Positions 1-14,800 of a DNA stretch of 64,000 bases are shown piece after piece (the stretch's first letter is position 1; every line of letters begins with the position of its first letter). Both the position numbers and the translations under genes were made by a program. Source of the DNA: Trichoplusia ni. Taxonomy: Eukaryota; Arthropoda; Insecta; Lepidoptera; Noctuidae. The notes beneath the pieces are model-generated. The model made no database searches, was not told the DNA's origin, and was given only the letters and a program-made list of their open reading frames with translations. Location: assembly GCF_003590095.1 (NCBI RefSeq), contig NW_020799993.1, positions 279,262 to 343,261 on the forward strand, given 5' to 3'.

Positions 1-1512
1 ACAACTAACGCCATGTTCAGCAAAATGGTTTAAACAAAATCGGAATGGTGAAGATAAATGATGGCGAAACAAGTGTTCAATCAGCGTGCGGTCAGGCTAG
101 GGCGCACACCTACCGCGCGGTAATCGCACCGGGTTCATCGGGCTAAATGCCGGGACAAAACAATCGGGCCCTAATGACCGACGCAGACAAAACTATTATA
201 ACGATCAATTATTTCATTATGTTCGTAATGAATTAGGTTGTTTAATCGTTAATTGGTGCTTTATTGGATCAATGGAAGTTTTGTTTTTTTTTATCCGTTT
301 GCTTTTTTTTGTTATTGAACTAAGCATCTAGTTTTATAATTTTAGGCTATTCAGGTCTAAAAAATATCACCATAATTGTTCAGTATTTAATAACCCACTA
401 TAAACAGTTGTTTAAAGGCGGTTAATCCCTGAAATCGCTATAATTGAAAACGATAAAACCATTTCTTAAATATAAAAATAGTTAATATATAAGTTTCTTG
501 AAAAAGTTTCATTCTTAGAATATAATAAACTAGGAAACAAATTAAAGAGAACATTAAATTGCGAAATACTTTAAAATCAAAACAATATTATAAATCAAAT
601 TAAATTACTGATTGTCATAAATTCTGCTTACAATCAATATGAAACGTGAACGTCGGCAAAATACTGTTGCAATATTTTTTTTCGTAATTGCAGAATATTA
701 ATTGTTAATGAGGTAAATGTGTCTCGAGGGTATTCACCTCTGTTATTTCGTGTTGCTGGCTATAATTTGTAATTAAATATTTTTTTATTTTGCTGTATGT
801 ACAAGGTTTTGGAGAAATTAAGTCGAAGAAAGTAAAAGAATTTCTATATGTTATTCCTGAAGTCTATTGTTAAAAAAGTCCTGTAAGCATTCGTAATCAA
901 TCAGACTTAACGACCTCTCTTTAGGCATGTTAGTATGTAGCCACATAGCCTTCTTGATTGACGATACCTTAGTAAATCTGACGTATACTTGTAAATCACT
1001 CTTGCTATCAGCTGTTAATTGGTTTATCTATACCACAATATGAGATACAGTGCGGATCTCCCGTTAATGTTATAACAAAAGGAAAATCTCTTCATGTTTA
1101 TAATAATTATCCTAATTGTCCGCTATCGTTCTTGTCTTCTAGGAATTTGATTTATAAAAGAAAATAATGAACGTATACATAAGTTTTTTTAAGAGAATTT
1201 TTGTTTACGATTAGGTTTACATAATGTTTTATAGTTAGAAAAAAATCGATTTTAAAGTGCAGTTTTCTACTTGGTGCCAAAGAATTAGGGTTAAAAAGTG
1301 TAAATAATGCATAGGTATGCGACCAATTAAAGCATGATTGGGCTATAGCTAGTTCTAGCTGGCTGTCTAATTATCTTGACTTAAAAACAAAACAAAATCA
1401 ACGTTTTCAAAAAGAGATTTTTACTCTGAAACTTAGTCCAGTAAGCCAACACTGCCTAACTAATGCGTCGACGTTAAGAAATCTGTTTTCCATACTTAAA
1501 AGCGTTGATTTT
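1..1512. other. Non-coding AT-rich DNA, no gene seen
   Basis: I see no exon with splice-bounded coding character on either strand. The DNA is AT-rich with a more GC-rich island at about 80-190. It could be intergenic, or a large intron or regulatory flank of a neighbouring gene outside the window. Confidence 0.6.
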
Positions 1513-1558
1513 GTGTTAGAGCCGTGTCGGTAGTAATCTACCGACACGGCTCTAACAC
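1513..1558. repeat. Perfect 21-bp inverted repeat with 4-nt loop
   Basis: The left arm is 1513-1533 (begins GTGTTAGAGCCG, ends GTCGGTAG) and the right arm 1538-1558 is its exact reverse complement; the loop at 1534-1537 is TAAT. The flanks pair only partially. This is far beyond chance and would fold into a stable hairpin. It may be a short MITE-like or foldback repeat; a microRNA-like hairpin is less likely because both arms pair with no bulges and the loop is tiny. Confidence 0.85.
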
Positions 1559-2604
1559 TAATCCGAATAAGGTTTCACCTTGATAATATTTCTAACAGCT
1601 TAATTTACATAGTATTATTAATCCTCATTTACACTGAAGTATAACCAAAGAGTATTTGATGGAAACTTCTTCAGTTTTTTGGCAAGAATCTCAAAAACTA
1701 AAACTAACCAAGCACAGCTGTGTAAAACTCCGGATTTGCTACAATTGACGAGCAATCAACTGATTATTATTGTTATAAGCCTGTGTGTAATAAAGACTAA
1801 GTATAATATGTTAGATAATTGATTGTTACGTGTCCTAAGTAGTCAGGCGGTAGGCGTTGAGCCAGCGCGGCCGGCGACTGATCCAATCACGTAATTGGAC
1901 TTAGCGATATTCATTGACCGGGTAATGACTGGCCGACCGGCTTCTCTACGGTACTACTATCGTACTTGACGGACGAAAAAATTATACGGAAGATTGGACA
2001 GAGCAGGGATTTTTGGATGTTTGCTGTAATATTGATTGACTTCATCGTTCGCATGTGTGTGGTTTACGTATACGCTTTGTTTCTATGTGTGTCTATAATA
2101 ATGAATCTACTCAAGTATAAATGATTTTTGTAATATTGTTTTAACAACAAAAATATACAACCAACAAACTACTTAAAATAAGAAACTAAAATACTAAGAC
2201 AATAGAAATTTTTGTGATACAAAATGAATTCATAAAAAAGCACCAACAAAATGGGTTTATCAAATTTTTAGGTAAATGTATAAAAAAAGCAAAATACAGA
2301 CGCATTGAAAACCTATCAAAATATCAAGGTGGCCATAAAATTGCATTGGCAAATAGGCATGTTTTTAATATAACGCGAGGAAGAGAAACAATAACGTTTA
2401 ATAAATAATGCATTATCATTTAATATTAAATAGCTTGTATTTATGTTCCGACGGATGAAAATTTCCCGACGGACAATGGACATTGCAAGGAAAAGTAGAG
2501 TTAGCACATTAGTCTTATGTATTCGAAACTGCTTTTGTCTCAATCTTTATCTCTTTTCTCTTATGTATAACAACCTTATAAGGAGAGTTACTATAATTCG
2601 ATAT
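1559..2604. other. Non-coding DNA, no gene seen
   Basis: No coding exon recognised. The short open frames here have no splice context, no recognisable residues and AT-rich composition. A GC-richer patch lies at about 1850-1950. Confidence 0.6.
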
Positions 2605-2899
2605 ACATTATCTTCTAATATATAAAATTCCCGTGTCACGATGTTAGTTACCGTACTCCTCCGAAACGGCTTAACCGATTTTTACCAAATTTTATATGCG
2701 TATTCAGTAGGTCTGAGAATCGACCAACATCTATTTTTCATACCCTTAAAAAGTGACAAGGGATGCTCACACAAAAAAATAAATATTTTTTCGACGAAAT
2801 TGTTTGGTTTTATTTTTTTTATAATGTGGCATTAAAAATACATATACCTAGCTAGAAAAAAAATATTCCGCAAAACAACGTTTGCTGGGTCAGCTAGTG
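2605..2899 (+). repeat. Lepidopteran LINE/SINE 3' tail fragment
   Basis: The block opens with TCTTCTAATATATAAAATTC, carries the phrase CTCCTCCGAAACGGCTTAACC (bases around 2656-2676), and ends with GGGTCAGCTAGT. This succession is characteristic of an abundant retroposon tail in moth and butterfly genomes. No reverse transcriptase or other coding part remains. Family assignment is from memory of the repeat style, not from a search. Confidence 0.65.
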
Positions 2900-5800
2900 A
2901 TAATATAATAATATGAAGACGTTTAATATAATAATGCTACTACTACCCCTTTGAATTTGACAGACTTCTTATCGTACAGTTCATGTACAATTTCAAGTCA
3001 CACTTTAAACCGTGCTTTAGACCCGGATGAGATTTTACACGCCCTGGAACAAATGACAGCCAGCTTCCTCATGATGTTATACTACAATTTGACAGTGTAC
3101 AGTTACTTTAAAAATCTGATTGTGTATTCCGACTTCCGCTGTGAACGCTACCGAGAAAAAACTCGAACAAAATGACTGATTAGGTAAATTAAAGGAATTA
3201 AGTTGGTTCTGTCAATCAGTGCCAAGTGTTAGATCTCGATGATCCCGGGTATCACGGCTGTGGGTGTGCGCGTTTGACAGTGACGACTCATTAGCAACGA
3301 CGTTGTGCGCCTGCCGCCGGCCCCTGCAACACTCATTAGATGCTCGCTTAACAGCTATTATGGGTACAAATCATGAATGAAAATGATCCGTACTGTGTTT
3401 AATGTTTAAAAAACATATTCGAAGAGTTACAGACATAGAATTTTTGAGAGATTTAATGTACTGCAGAGAACGGGTACGAAGAGGCTGCCAATAAATGATG
3501 AATTGTTTGTAGTATGGACACAAGGGTTAATCTTCTCTATAATTGGTGCCTAGGTGAAAAAGTAACTAGGTAGAGCTTACTTCTTCATTAATTTGCAAGC
3601 TTATACCTGTCAAGGTCTAAAATTGTTTTTTTTTTCAAATACATTGAAAGTAAGAAAATTAATGTTAGACCAATGATAAATAAGCAAGCTTTAACATGTA
3701 ATAAAATCGTTACCTACTATTATGTGTAGTTTAAAATAATGATGAGAAAGGGTGATTCGTCCGCGTATGTTCCCAGCCTCCAGCGTAGTGCAGTGACGGA
3801 CAAATTGCCTTCGTTTTAAGTCACCGTCGTACTTGACACTCGGATATGACGTGATATCCGTGATTTATACTATGTAGAAGTGACAGGCAGGTGCTCTTCC
3901 ACAATAAATCGCAAATATTCGCAATAAATCTGCCTTATGAAAAGGTACAAACAAAAACCTACATATAAAGGTCATGCACCAAGCTACAACACACATAAAT
4001 CTGTTAACTAAACATATTTACAGAATAAAACTGTAATGATCCCAATCCATTACTAAATTATCTTACAAAGTAGCGCAATAAATATAGATATCTGTCTGTA
4101 TTGATGCAGCGAGCGGAGACAATATTTACTGGGCTACTCCCCTGGTCCTGCCGAACGGAAACTTATAGTTTTCTTGAGGCGCCCGCCGAATAAAATACTG
4201 CTGGTTGGGACATAAATCAGATCGTGTCGTGGTCGCAGCCGGCGCGGAGACGCCGCGCTCCGGCGCGCTCCGGCCCGCTCCGGCCCCGGCCGCGGACCTG
4301 ACGCCCTGCTACATTTTAATAACAAGACTCCGCCATAAATGGTCACTGACAGATTTTATTTCAACTCATATATTATCTCTCCAGTCGTGCAAACAGACTT
4401 CTTTTTATTAATATTTGTTCTGTTCGATCCTTTTCTTACCTTACATTTTACTTTTAGGGACATTTGCTGACGTTGTAAATTTTAAAGTCTCTTGTGCCTG
4501 ACTACTTCAAGTTTTTAATAAGCTTTCACTGTTTAAGTCAATGCATGAAGGTACAAAGTACATGAAACGATTGAAAAAGCAATTTCAACCTCTTTTGTTT
4601 AGAGGAATATAAGTTTATTTTATCAAAATGTCTTATTGGGAATGGATTTTATTCATTATTATTATTTTAATTATTTCCTCTCCAGAATGGAGTCAAAATC
4701 TTGCAAACATAGTTGAAAAATGATAAATGACAACCTTTACCAATTTAGTAGAGATAAACTTTCAGATTATTTTTTTAATTTCAATACCCGGTATGTAGGA
4801 AGACAGTAGAAAGTTTCAATAAGTGTAGATATGTATCGGTGCGGTGCGGCGGGTGTTTTATGGGCAGTTTTAGTGTCGCGGCCGCCGCCGTGACCAACAA
4901 TAACGGTGACCGCAGGGGTGTCGGCAGCGCCGCAGCTGTTTTTTACACGTTCTTATACAACCTTAAGATACCTCCATACGGGAACTGTGAAAAACTTTGG
5001 AGACTTTTTATAGATAACTTAAGATTAAGTCGGATTAACCATGAACAATGGCTTTGGGAAATTGCTTTTATTTCCTTTGAATGAGTTTGGATGAATGGAT
5101 GCTTTAGACAGATGCGTAGTACTTTAAATTATTGGCAGTGTAGGCAATCCTATAAGAGTATCACAATTTATTAATTTTATAGTTCATTTATTAATTTTAT
5201 AGTGGTCGAAAACCAATATTTGGAGGAGGTCATTTTTATCCTAAATTCTGTACTAACTTTTGGAGGCAAGTCTCACTAAAAATCCCAAAGTTATTGACGA
5301 ACATGAATCCATGCCCTTTTTGTTCCGAGTGACCGTAGCCATTACAATAAAAATATTAAAAACCGCATAAGTAAGAGGCGGAGGTCGTCGGCAGTTCGGT
5401 GCAAATGTCGCCCCGGACACTGACATTATTCCTTAGTGGCCCTGGGCGGGCGGCGGCCGGCGGGGAGGCTGCGAGCCCCTGCACCTATTATCTCGATACT
5501 TTAGATAGTCACCGAGACATTCACGGTCTCCGATCGCTTTCCCAAATGACCGCCCATTTGTCCAGATCCGATTAATCATGATTGTGTTTGTGTTGTACCA
5601 ATACTATAAAAATATAATCCCTACCGGACTTTAATATGCGCAGCCGGAGCGGAATTGATGAGATTTCGATTCGAAGACGTTTAAAGGATTGAGTTTCGTC
5701 AAAGGAAGTCATTATAAACGTCTTATACATTTAGACTGGGGGTTTTCTAGGAATTAAATCTGTCTTGTTAGTTCTTGGAAATTAATGCGATGGATTATTT

Positions 5801-8800
5801 TACTTCGATGGCTGTGAATTATATTGAATATTCAATGAAAATATTTTGCATAAAGCAACAAACTTAATTACAATGTCAGCGTTTTGAACGCAATAGCTGA
5901 AAAAGTTTAAACAATTATGGCGATACTACTATAAACAGATACTAACGTAACTCATGCGTCAACCGCATTTTATAATTCTCTTTTATGAATGTTCGTTAAA
6001 TGTTATTTTTTAACTGTTTTAAAACGCAAAGAGTGGTATGATGCAGCTTCTTAGTATATTTTGGAAAAATCCTTTGAAACTAAAGTCCCAAATACAGAGT
6101 AAAGCATAATTATACGGATCGACAGCTTTTTTAATCTCGGATGTGAGGAGTATTAAAAGTCCGTTGTATACTACGGCTGCTTGTATTTCTTTTTACGGGG
6201 CAAACTTGTGATCCATTTTTTTATGGTTTAAAAAAATGATGAATATCAGGATCTGTTTAATCATTTACAAGATATGATGAAAGTTGTGATAATCACAATA
6301 GGTATTGTCACGAAGCAAAAAATGTGTGATGCAACTTAAAACTATTAATTACAATTTAAATAACGTTATGCATAATACTTACATGTAAATGTGCAAAATA
6401 TGCATATTGCAATGTAGTCGTACACATAATGCTGACTTGAGTAATCGTATATGTTAATATGACACTACTTTGTACCTCGTTGGGTAACAAACATCAAATT
6501 CACAGTATTGTTTTATTACGTTGTTTCTCTACCTACCTCGATCAAGGAATGTTCTTGATAAACCTACTAGCTTATCCTTAAAGCTCACTAGTTATTTTCA
6601 CAAAGACACACACATTTGTTACATTACGTAACAAAAACTCACAGAAGCACAGAGAAGAAATGAGTATAAATCACCACCTGTGCAAAGTCTGCGTGGCTTA
6701 TTGCAAGCCTCTTCTTCTTTTGGAACCTACCTTACCTTATTAATTAATTAACATTTCAATCGTCATTATTTCTACGTTGTTTTGTTTTTTAATCATTCTG
6801 TAATGTCAATATGATAATTTTTTTTAACTTACTTATCAGTAGTTCTCTAAAATATAAAACGTAATACCACTTAAAGGTGCGCTTGTAATTTTTTATAGTA
6901 TTTGTTTTGATGTAAATTCTGACAGAGCAAAAAATATATTTCAGTTTTATAATTTTCCGCATTACCTCAACTGTCATGAGTAACAGACATGATGTATCCC
7001 CGACATTGTATTGTGGTATAGTAAAATATCCCTGATTGAAATGCAAGCTATCAGTTTTCAGTGACAATCAATAGTGCGATTGATGCGTGCAGGGGACCCC
7101 GTTCCGGTCTGCCGTGTCTATCGGATGAGGAGATTGGGGAAGATGCCGTTCTGCACCATTATACCTCGCAATAATCCTCAGAGCAATGCACATTGGCTTG
7201 TACTGGCTTAACTTGGGAATATGTGCTATAATGCGGAAAAAATGATTCGGAAGCTGATGTTGTTTTGTTTTTAATGCGTTGTGTGTTGCCTCTTTGATGA
7301 GATATTGTGTGAAGTAGTTGTTTGTCGTGTTTTTATTCTTTAATTATATTGCCATGCCATTTGCCTGCCTATTCTCAACTGTCAAGGAGTTAGAAATTCG
7401 CAAGAACAAAAGTGCTGCAAATGTGACGATGACTGAACAGTTTTATTTGTTATGTTTGTTAATATACAAGTGGTAATAGATAAATTTTATCCGTTTTATA
7501 TGTCGTATATTGTGGAGAAAATAGTCGAATTCTAACAAGAATATCTACAGCTGGAAATATCAGATCAGTTACATTGCTTTCCTCACGCCGGCACTTCCAT
7601 CGTATAAAAGCACAAAGAGTTTACCACATTTAAAAAGATATTAACATCATACAGTGACGTGTCCTGGGAGTTGCTTGGAGCGCCTCTCTACGCGGGCCAC
7701 GCTCCGCTGAACCCTGATCCTATCATAACGCAATCGCACATCGCGCTCCACCCAACAACGACACAGTTCCATCTCGCCACACCATAAACGATAACAACCT
7801 TATCCCTTACGAACTTAGGTCGATATTTGAAGAGGTGTGTAAGTTGGGACCTTGTGTGAGAGTAATATTAAAAATTTGCAGATATTTACGTTGATAGCCT
7901 TCCAGCAAAGAAGTGGAGTAGATACGTGAACTCGATCAGGGACCATAATAACCTAAAGCTCACGTTATTCCTTCGATAAATGTAACGTATGTATCCACAG
8001 ATTGAAAACAATATTTTTGTGAGTTATTAGATTTTTGAGGGGTACTGATTTTTTAGACGACACCAAACTTTTTTGATTCCCGACAAGTTGGTGCAATTTA
8101 CCTTGGAAACAATTTTTTCATAAGTTTGATTTGTGTGAATGACTTTAACTGTAACATAATTTTCGAACACGGTGGTTCAAAATGATTAGTAAAAGCCAAG
8201 TGGTCGTTTTTACAATTAAATGAAATGGAAGAAATAATTAATCGCCCGGCTTTAAAGTACACAGGCTACATTTTTAATAAACTTTAGCAGGACGGTTTGA
8301 GTGGTGGTTTATCAAATTGGTATCAGAGTGTTTCTAAAAACTCTTTTAATAACCAATACCATACGTAAGGAATTTCCTTAGAACAAGTGCCCGTATTAAG
8401 GAAAAAATATAAGGAAGTCCACAAAAACCATAAAATATCCCCCTAAGCTTCCGCTCACCGATAATCCCTTTAGTGAGGGAAAAAACTTCAAAAGTTTGTG
8501 CGGGCGTTGTGGGGTCCTGAATTTTTGATCTCTATTAAATTGTTTCAAATCGTTTAACTTGTCGCGGCTCAATCAGCGCGGGCCGCGTGTCGCGTGACGC
8601 GCGGCTGTGGGTAGCGAGTCTTGCCGCGTTTTGCCGCGCCGTACCGCGCTTGTTTCACGCTCGTTGCCCCGCATAGCAATGCTGAGATTGCATTCAACGC
8701 CTTACGCATGACGCCTCCATGTGTTTAACGCTTGATAAAATATTTTATAGTTAGTCCTATATGTAGGAAAAGTACAAGTTTTATATGTTGTCTAATTTCA

Positions 8801-11800
8801 CAATACTAAATCATGCTTGTCGTAAATTAAGGTTATTGATTGGGCAGATACGTTGTATCACTTAAACTTAAATCAAATCCAGTCGTTTTAGAATTGCTTT
8901 TATAAAACTAGGCTCCTAGTCACTGTGGCAGAAACCATATTCCCGTCTCTGCATCACTCAATGATAAAATATTTTTTAGCTAAATATTTGGAACTCATTA
9001 ATTGATTATTTTCGGTTACTTCCCTTTGGCTTTGTTTTTAGATCCGGACAATTATTATTTTATCTATTATACAATATCGTATGACCATAAATCGTTGAAA
9101 GTAACGGTAGGTGGAGGGTCGCATCACGGCAAAACTGATTTATTCACTGGTGATATTTTATAGCGCAGTTTGTTCCGGCCGTTATTGTATTAGGGCGGCT
9201 GTTTGTAACATCGCCTTTGCCCTAACCCCTGACATATCGTAACAGTTTTCTTTTAAATTCCTTAATTGATTCAATATTGTGTTTTCATGTAGGTAACAAA
9301 TGGTTAGTTGCTCATTCTTTAAGAATTAATTTTTTTAGTTAGCAGTTAGAGCTTTTATTGCATGTGTCTACAGCGTAATTAATTACTAGGTCCTAGGTCT
9401 CTACATTTGGATTTATTATTAGTTGTGTTTTAGAACCCATCTTTTAATTATTCAGATTGCATAGTTTACGGAGGACCCATAAATCAAATAAATAAACATG
9501 TCTTTTGATTAGGTCCCCCTTCCCCTTTCGAAATTGACTCCCTAAAATCGTTTTAAACTTCATAACTAGATCTTAATAAAAAGTAACGTTTCTGACTGGC
9601 CCCCAATTTTTAAAATTGCGTGAAATTAAATTTAGAATATACACTTTATCCCTCCGGAGTCTGACAAATAGCCGAGAGAGGCGGCGGCGCGATTTAGCCA
9701 CGCTGTAATTGGTTTTTTAATGCGGCACTCGCGAAGTACCACCTTCCGCTTTATCAAGTGAATACATTATCAAATTGTTAGGCGGTCGACACGACCCCCG
9801 CCATGAATAAGAATCAAATGCGTTCGTCGTTCACACACCGCGCGCCGACCGCACCAGAGGGGTTGCAAATTAGTGATTGTGCTTCGCGGATCCCCATTTA
9901 ACGGTTTATAAATACAAATTAAAGTATAACACTTATTATTATAGTTTCGCGATATTAACAATTATTGTTTTTTATAGAGCTTTTGGTTGGTAAGATATAA
10001 ATAGTCGTATTTCACTGCTACAATGGTTTCTTTTCTTTTTTACATAAATGTAGTCTACATTGAGTGATATCGACAGGGGTTCCGCTGATAGTGCAGATGG
10101 AGGGCGCATTAAATTTGACAAGTGAAGATATTCAAAAGGTATATCTGTAGGCGTGTTTCCATTGTTTGAACCTCAGCTGAAGTCTCGAACACTTGTACGT
10201 TTTATAACCGAATCATATTCAATGAACACTATTTGAGAATTTTCACAGTGGAAAATAGCTCATAATAATTTATGCTTTACATTATTTATTGTGGATATAA
10301 AATAAAGTATCGTGACGTCATAGTTTTGGCAGTGGAGCTGTACATTACTTTCGCGGGAACACCAACTCGTGAATCCGGTCACGTTCCGCGTTACGTCCGA
10401 TCCTCTGTCTAACATCGTGCCTATTGCCGAAGAGCTCTGATAACGAGCCTATTGCCTACCGACCTATCTTCGCCCTCGTAAAATCTCTTATGTGTTGCGA
10501 CATTACAAACAGCAATATCGTAGTAGCGTACTCGGTACTCTTGACTTTATTGACTACGAATTTATATGTTTATAGTTAAAACCGGCTGGAATTTAACTGT
10601 CGTCCTGAAAAAACAACATGTGAAAAGCGTGGCAGAACTGTTATCCCTCACATAAAGATGGCTAATGTAGTTAGTATAGGAAATCTACGCGTACTGGGAG
10701 CTTCTCTCCGTGGTTAAGTGGCCCATTCGCGTGCAAACGGGTGCGCACTTTAAAAATAATAAAACCCCTTCAATATCTATGGTGAGCTACAAGAGTTCTT
10801 TCGGAGGACGTGTTTCGCGGCCTGCCTGCGTTTGGGGTTGAATATCTTGATGTCTCTAATATTTCCGGTTGATTTAATTACTCATTTTTCTGTAACTTGT
10901 TATACAAAGCTTGCTAAATCCCAACCCCGAGACAATGTTCTGTAGTAATCACACGAACAATCCTCATAGATGATTGTATTACAGTGGCCCGGGGAGTGAG
11001 AAGTGTGCACAAGTGATCAACTGACCAAGGCGGTCGTGCAGTGTAAACACTGCCTAACTAACCGTACTTTCACACCTCCTCCGAGGTTTAAACGTGATTT
11101 GTACCATGTAGAGTACCATGTCGTTTTTCATAATAAGGCTGACTAAGGCTTACGGTTTGTAGTGTTTTTCACTGCCGTATTTACCGTATTTGCCGTATTA
11201 AATATGTAATGATTATTTTAAATATAAGGTATTAAGACATTGTCAAAGGAGTGGTATGTGATAATTCCTTGTCACCTAAAAAAATATTGCAAAACAGAAA
11301 CTCTTTCACCAGCCCAATTTATGTAACAATAAATATATTTTACAGCATCTCACAAAAACGATTTAAACGACACGAATCCTAGATAGAGATGTAGAAAACG
11401 TTCAGAGGAACAAGGCCCGTATTTCCTTTATTCGTGATGCGGCACCTCTATCTAGTTAGAGCGGTGCACACGGGGAAAAATGAAATATAGAGGCAATCCA
11501 AATAGATTGTTATCTACCCGCGTGTTTACCGGCGACGCCGAGCACGTTCGCGCTAACAAGGGACCCTCGCGCCTTAAAACACGTCGAACGGTGACAGACA
11601 CCCTTAGCGCCGGGCCCTACAACGAGAGACGCAATTGACAGCACTGCTCCCGACAGGTAGACCCGCAAGCTTTTATTCTACCGTAACACAATATAAACCT
11701 AATGTTGACCGCATATCAGCGAAATAAAAAATACCGTTCCATTTTCCCCGATAGTCGAGTCATTTTCAAAGGTGTCTTAAAAGACATTACGTTTAATATC

Positions 11801-14800
11801 TTAATAAAATACCCAAGACATCAATTAAATTGAACATAAAACATACGGATTCCTATCGGGCCCATAAAAATTAATGTGTCAGATAGCACGCACCTCCGAG
11901 GTATTAATTCGCGGACCGAAGCTAAAACTATAAACGTCGGTTAATCCCATGTATCATAGCAGGGTGGTCATTGATTTGCTGCTATCGGATGGTCGCCGTG
12001 ACTTATTGGTGGTCCCCTCGCGTCTCGCGCCCATTACCTCCGCGCCCAGCCACCGGAACCGAAATGAAGTTCTCTAATAACTACACCTCTAATACACCTC
12101 ATCTTTTCTTATTGACTTGCTATTTGTAATCGACCTAATTGGGCATAGCCGTTGTAGATTTGGGTTCATAGTCGCTACTTTATCAAATTGGGCCCCTATT
12201 TTTTTCAGAATTCTATTTAATGCAACCCCATTATATTTGATGTTAAATTCAATTATTATATTGTAGCAAAGCTGTAGGTAGACAAAGTGTGATAAAGGAA
12301 TTACAAGGCGTCATTAGCATAATCCGGCGCGGGCGCAAAACAGATAGCGGTAAGGTGCTTAGGTAAATTAACTAAGCGCGTCGTCTACGACTTCGCTACG
12401 CTCGTAGCGCGTAGTCCTCGCCCGTAGACTCGAGCTTTATCATCTTTATTAGCTTGCCCGTTTAATTTTCATTAAATTTAGGAGCACTCTGTCCAATTGA
12501 TTTTTATTATATTATTATTCGTTATAAGCATTAAATTAAAACATCATTTCTTTCCCGTACCTAATTGTGTTTATACTTGCAGAGTAATAAAATTCCTAGT
12601 TGTCGTCAATTTACAACAGTGATCTGTGCTGAAGTGGACGTGGGCGTGTGTCCTCGTGATTGGATTACGTTCGTCGTGTGTTGACGAGCCCCACGGGACC
12701 GGAGCCCACGGCCGCCGGCGCTGCAGCGACACCTCTCCACCACAGGCCCGATACCGATGTCCAACTCAATACAAATAAAACCCAGCACTGAAGGTCATTC
12801 ACTCGAATCACATAAAACTTAACGAAATTGCCGCTTTTTTATTATTCTTTACAGATGATGTCTGTCATAAAGCATGCGTTCGGGTTTTATTACCGTATCA
12901 AAGAAAACATAATAATATATCGAGGATAGTCTACTGTCCACCGTCCAGCGCATTGTGGCTATTTAAAGAAATTATTAGGTGCAATTACGCAGCTTGTTGT
13001 GCGTGATTGGAATGCTTGCGGGGAAGGGCGAGGGTCCGACGACAAATTCTTACAAATTAATACATCTATCTTGGAGCCACCTCGCGACCGACTGCGATAC
13101 GTGTGGAATACTTTATTATCCCAACTTCACAGTAGTCTCTGGAGATTCGGTGTTTAAGATAAGTTAATGTTAGTGACCGCTTAAGGGGACTTCTTAATAA
13201 CGGCTTGAACATGCCCACGGTCTCTTACTAACATTTCTTTAATCCTTATTAGCATTTCATTGTCTTTGAAGTCTAAAACTCGTACATAAAATTTATTTAT
13301 TTAGTACGCGAGTTAATAACAACGATTGTATTTAGTTGTAGAATCCTTAAGAAAACGTATAGTATTTCCACTTCATGGTGACGTGTCAATAGATTACAGT
13401 AGTGTACAATCGTTTCACAGGGAGACGGACCACATTGCTATCGTCAATTGACGTAATAGCCTGAAGATTGGGTAAGTCTTGAAGTTTTGTCAGAACAATG
13501 AGGGTAAGTGTGTTATAGCAGACAACAGACAATGCCGCAACATCGCGGGGAATTCTATTTCTAATCTGCGAGTATAATCTGCAGCGTCAGCACGACGCTG
13601 CAATATGCGTCGCCCGCGCCCCGCGTCACACTCGCTGTTTCGAGAGCAATCGAGGCGCCAATAAAAAAGGCGATCGTCGCCCCGAGCCCGGGCACCGACT
13701 TATTTACAGAACACCCTGCCGTCGCTATTTATTTTATTGACTGCCATTTGCCCTGACTTTTATCGCTGCCCACTTCCCGGATAAAACAACAGCAGCAGGT
13801 AAAGATTGTCCAAAGCGAAGACTACCTCTATGATAAGGGTCGTCCAAGTTATCAGTATAACTTGCTCCGGGTCAGATCCAATAAAAGGTTCACATTTGCT
13901 TGACGATTGCAATAAAATGCATTGATGTAATGTTTCAAATGAACCTATAAACATTATTTTACAAAGGGGGGATTAATGGGACTGACTAAGGGATCATTAT
14001 TTTATTCATAGCGACTGATTTCATTTGACCCGAATGTAAAGTGTATAATGTTATAAAATAACAATAAAAGAAATTGTAAATCGGTATACAACATGGTTAA
14101 TGGTCATTCTCGTTGCTCTACATTTTCATGCATGCCTTGTGGAGATTTTTTACAAATATAATCATGGTGAAACCGAACAAAAAATATAGAACGAAAAAAT
14201 TAAAGAAATCACTAAACATCATGTAATTTGTTTTATTGTACTGTCTGTCCACGGTCCGCGCTACAGGCACGGCGCGGCGGCAGGCTCGGCAAGGGGTGAC
14301 TCCCATTTTCCACACATCATTGCATCGGGCCGCAGATTTATTTGCATGCGGGCCGCTGACCAGGATCCATTACAGCCATTATGATGCTATCTGATCAACC
14401 GTCACGAGAGTTATGGCGCTCTTGTTTTTCTTAACTACATGAAAAATGCCAACACAGGAAATACTGGATGTTTAGGAAACAAAGCAAAGAAAATTGGTTA
14501 CAGGACGGGTTATAGTTTCCGGTATATTTCTTTTGGGGCAGTTATAGGCAACGGTCGAGTAAGGCAACAAATTCGCTGTATTTGCTTAGGGTGAATAAGA
14601 TTAGAATAAAAATCATTTCCAAAATAGCCTAAACTAAATAAATGTCTACTCTCAGCCGAAGTAATCACTTATCTTATAACGATTAGTTGTATCAGATAGT
14701 TGTTAGAAAACTTCGGTAAAACTTCTCAAACTTGACTTATGTCAAACAAAGTTCTTAGGGCGGGAGGTTATTTGGTGCGATTCATTCAGATTTATGCCGC

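Noticed and set aside
4134..4411. Overlapping open frames on both strands in a GC-rich island
   Set aside because: Both read Arg/Ala/Pro-rich residues from CG-rich DNA, lack splice context and have no family resemblance; open on both strands because stops are rare at high GC.
8463..8478. CCCTTTAGTGAGGG, identical to part of the phage T3 promoter found in cloning vectors
   Set aside because: The match stops after about 15 bases and neither flank matches vector sequence; it is also partly self-complementary, so chance is the better explanation.
1448..11064. AACACTGCCTAACTAA occurs at about 1448 and again at about 11048
   Set aside because: A single exact 16-mer shared without flanking similarity; borderline chance and no supporting context.
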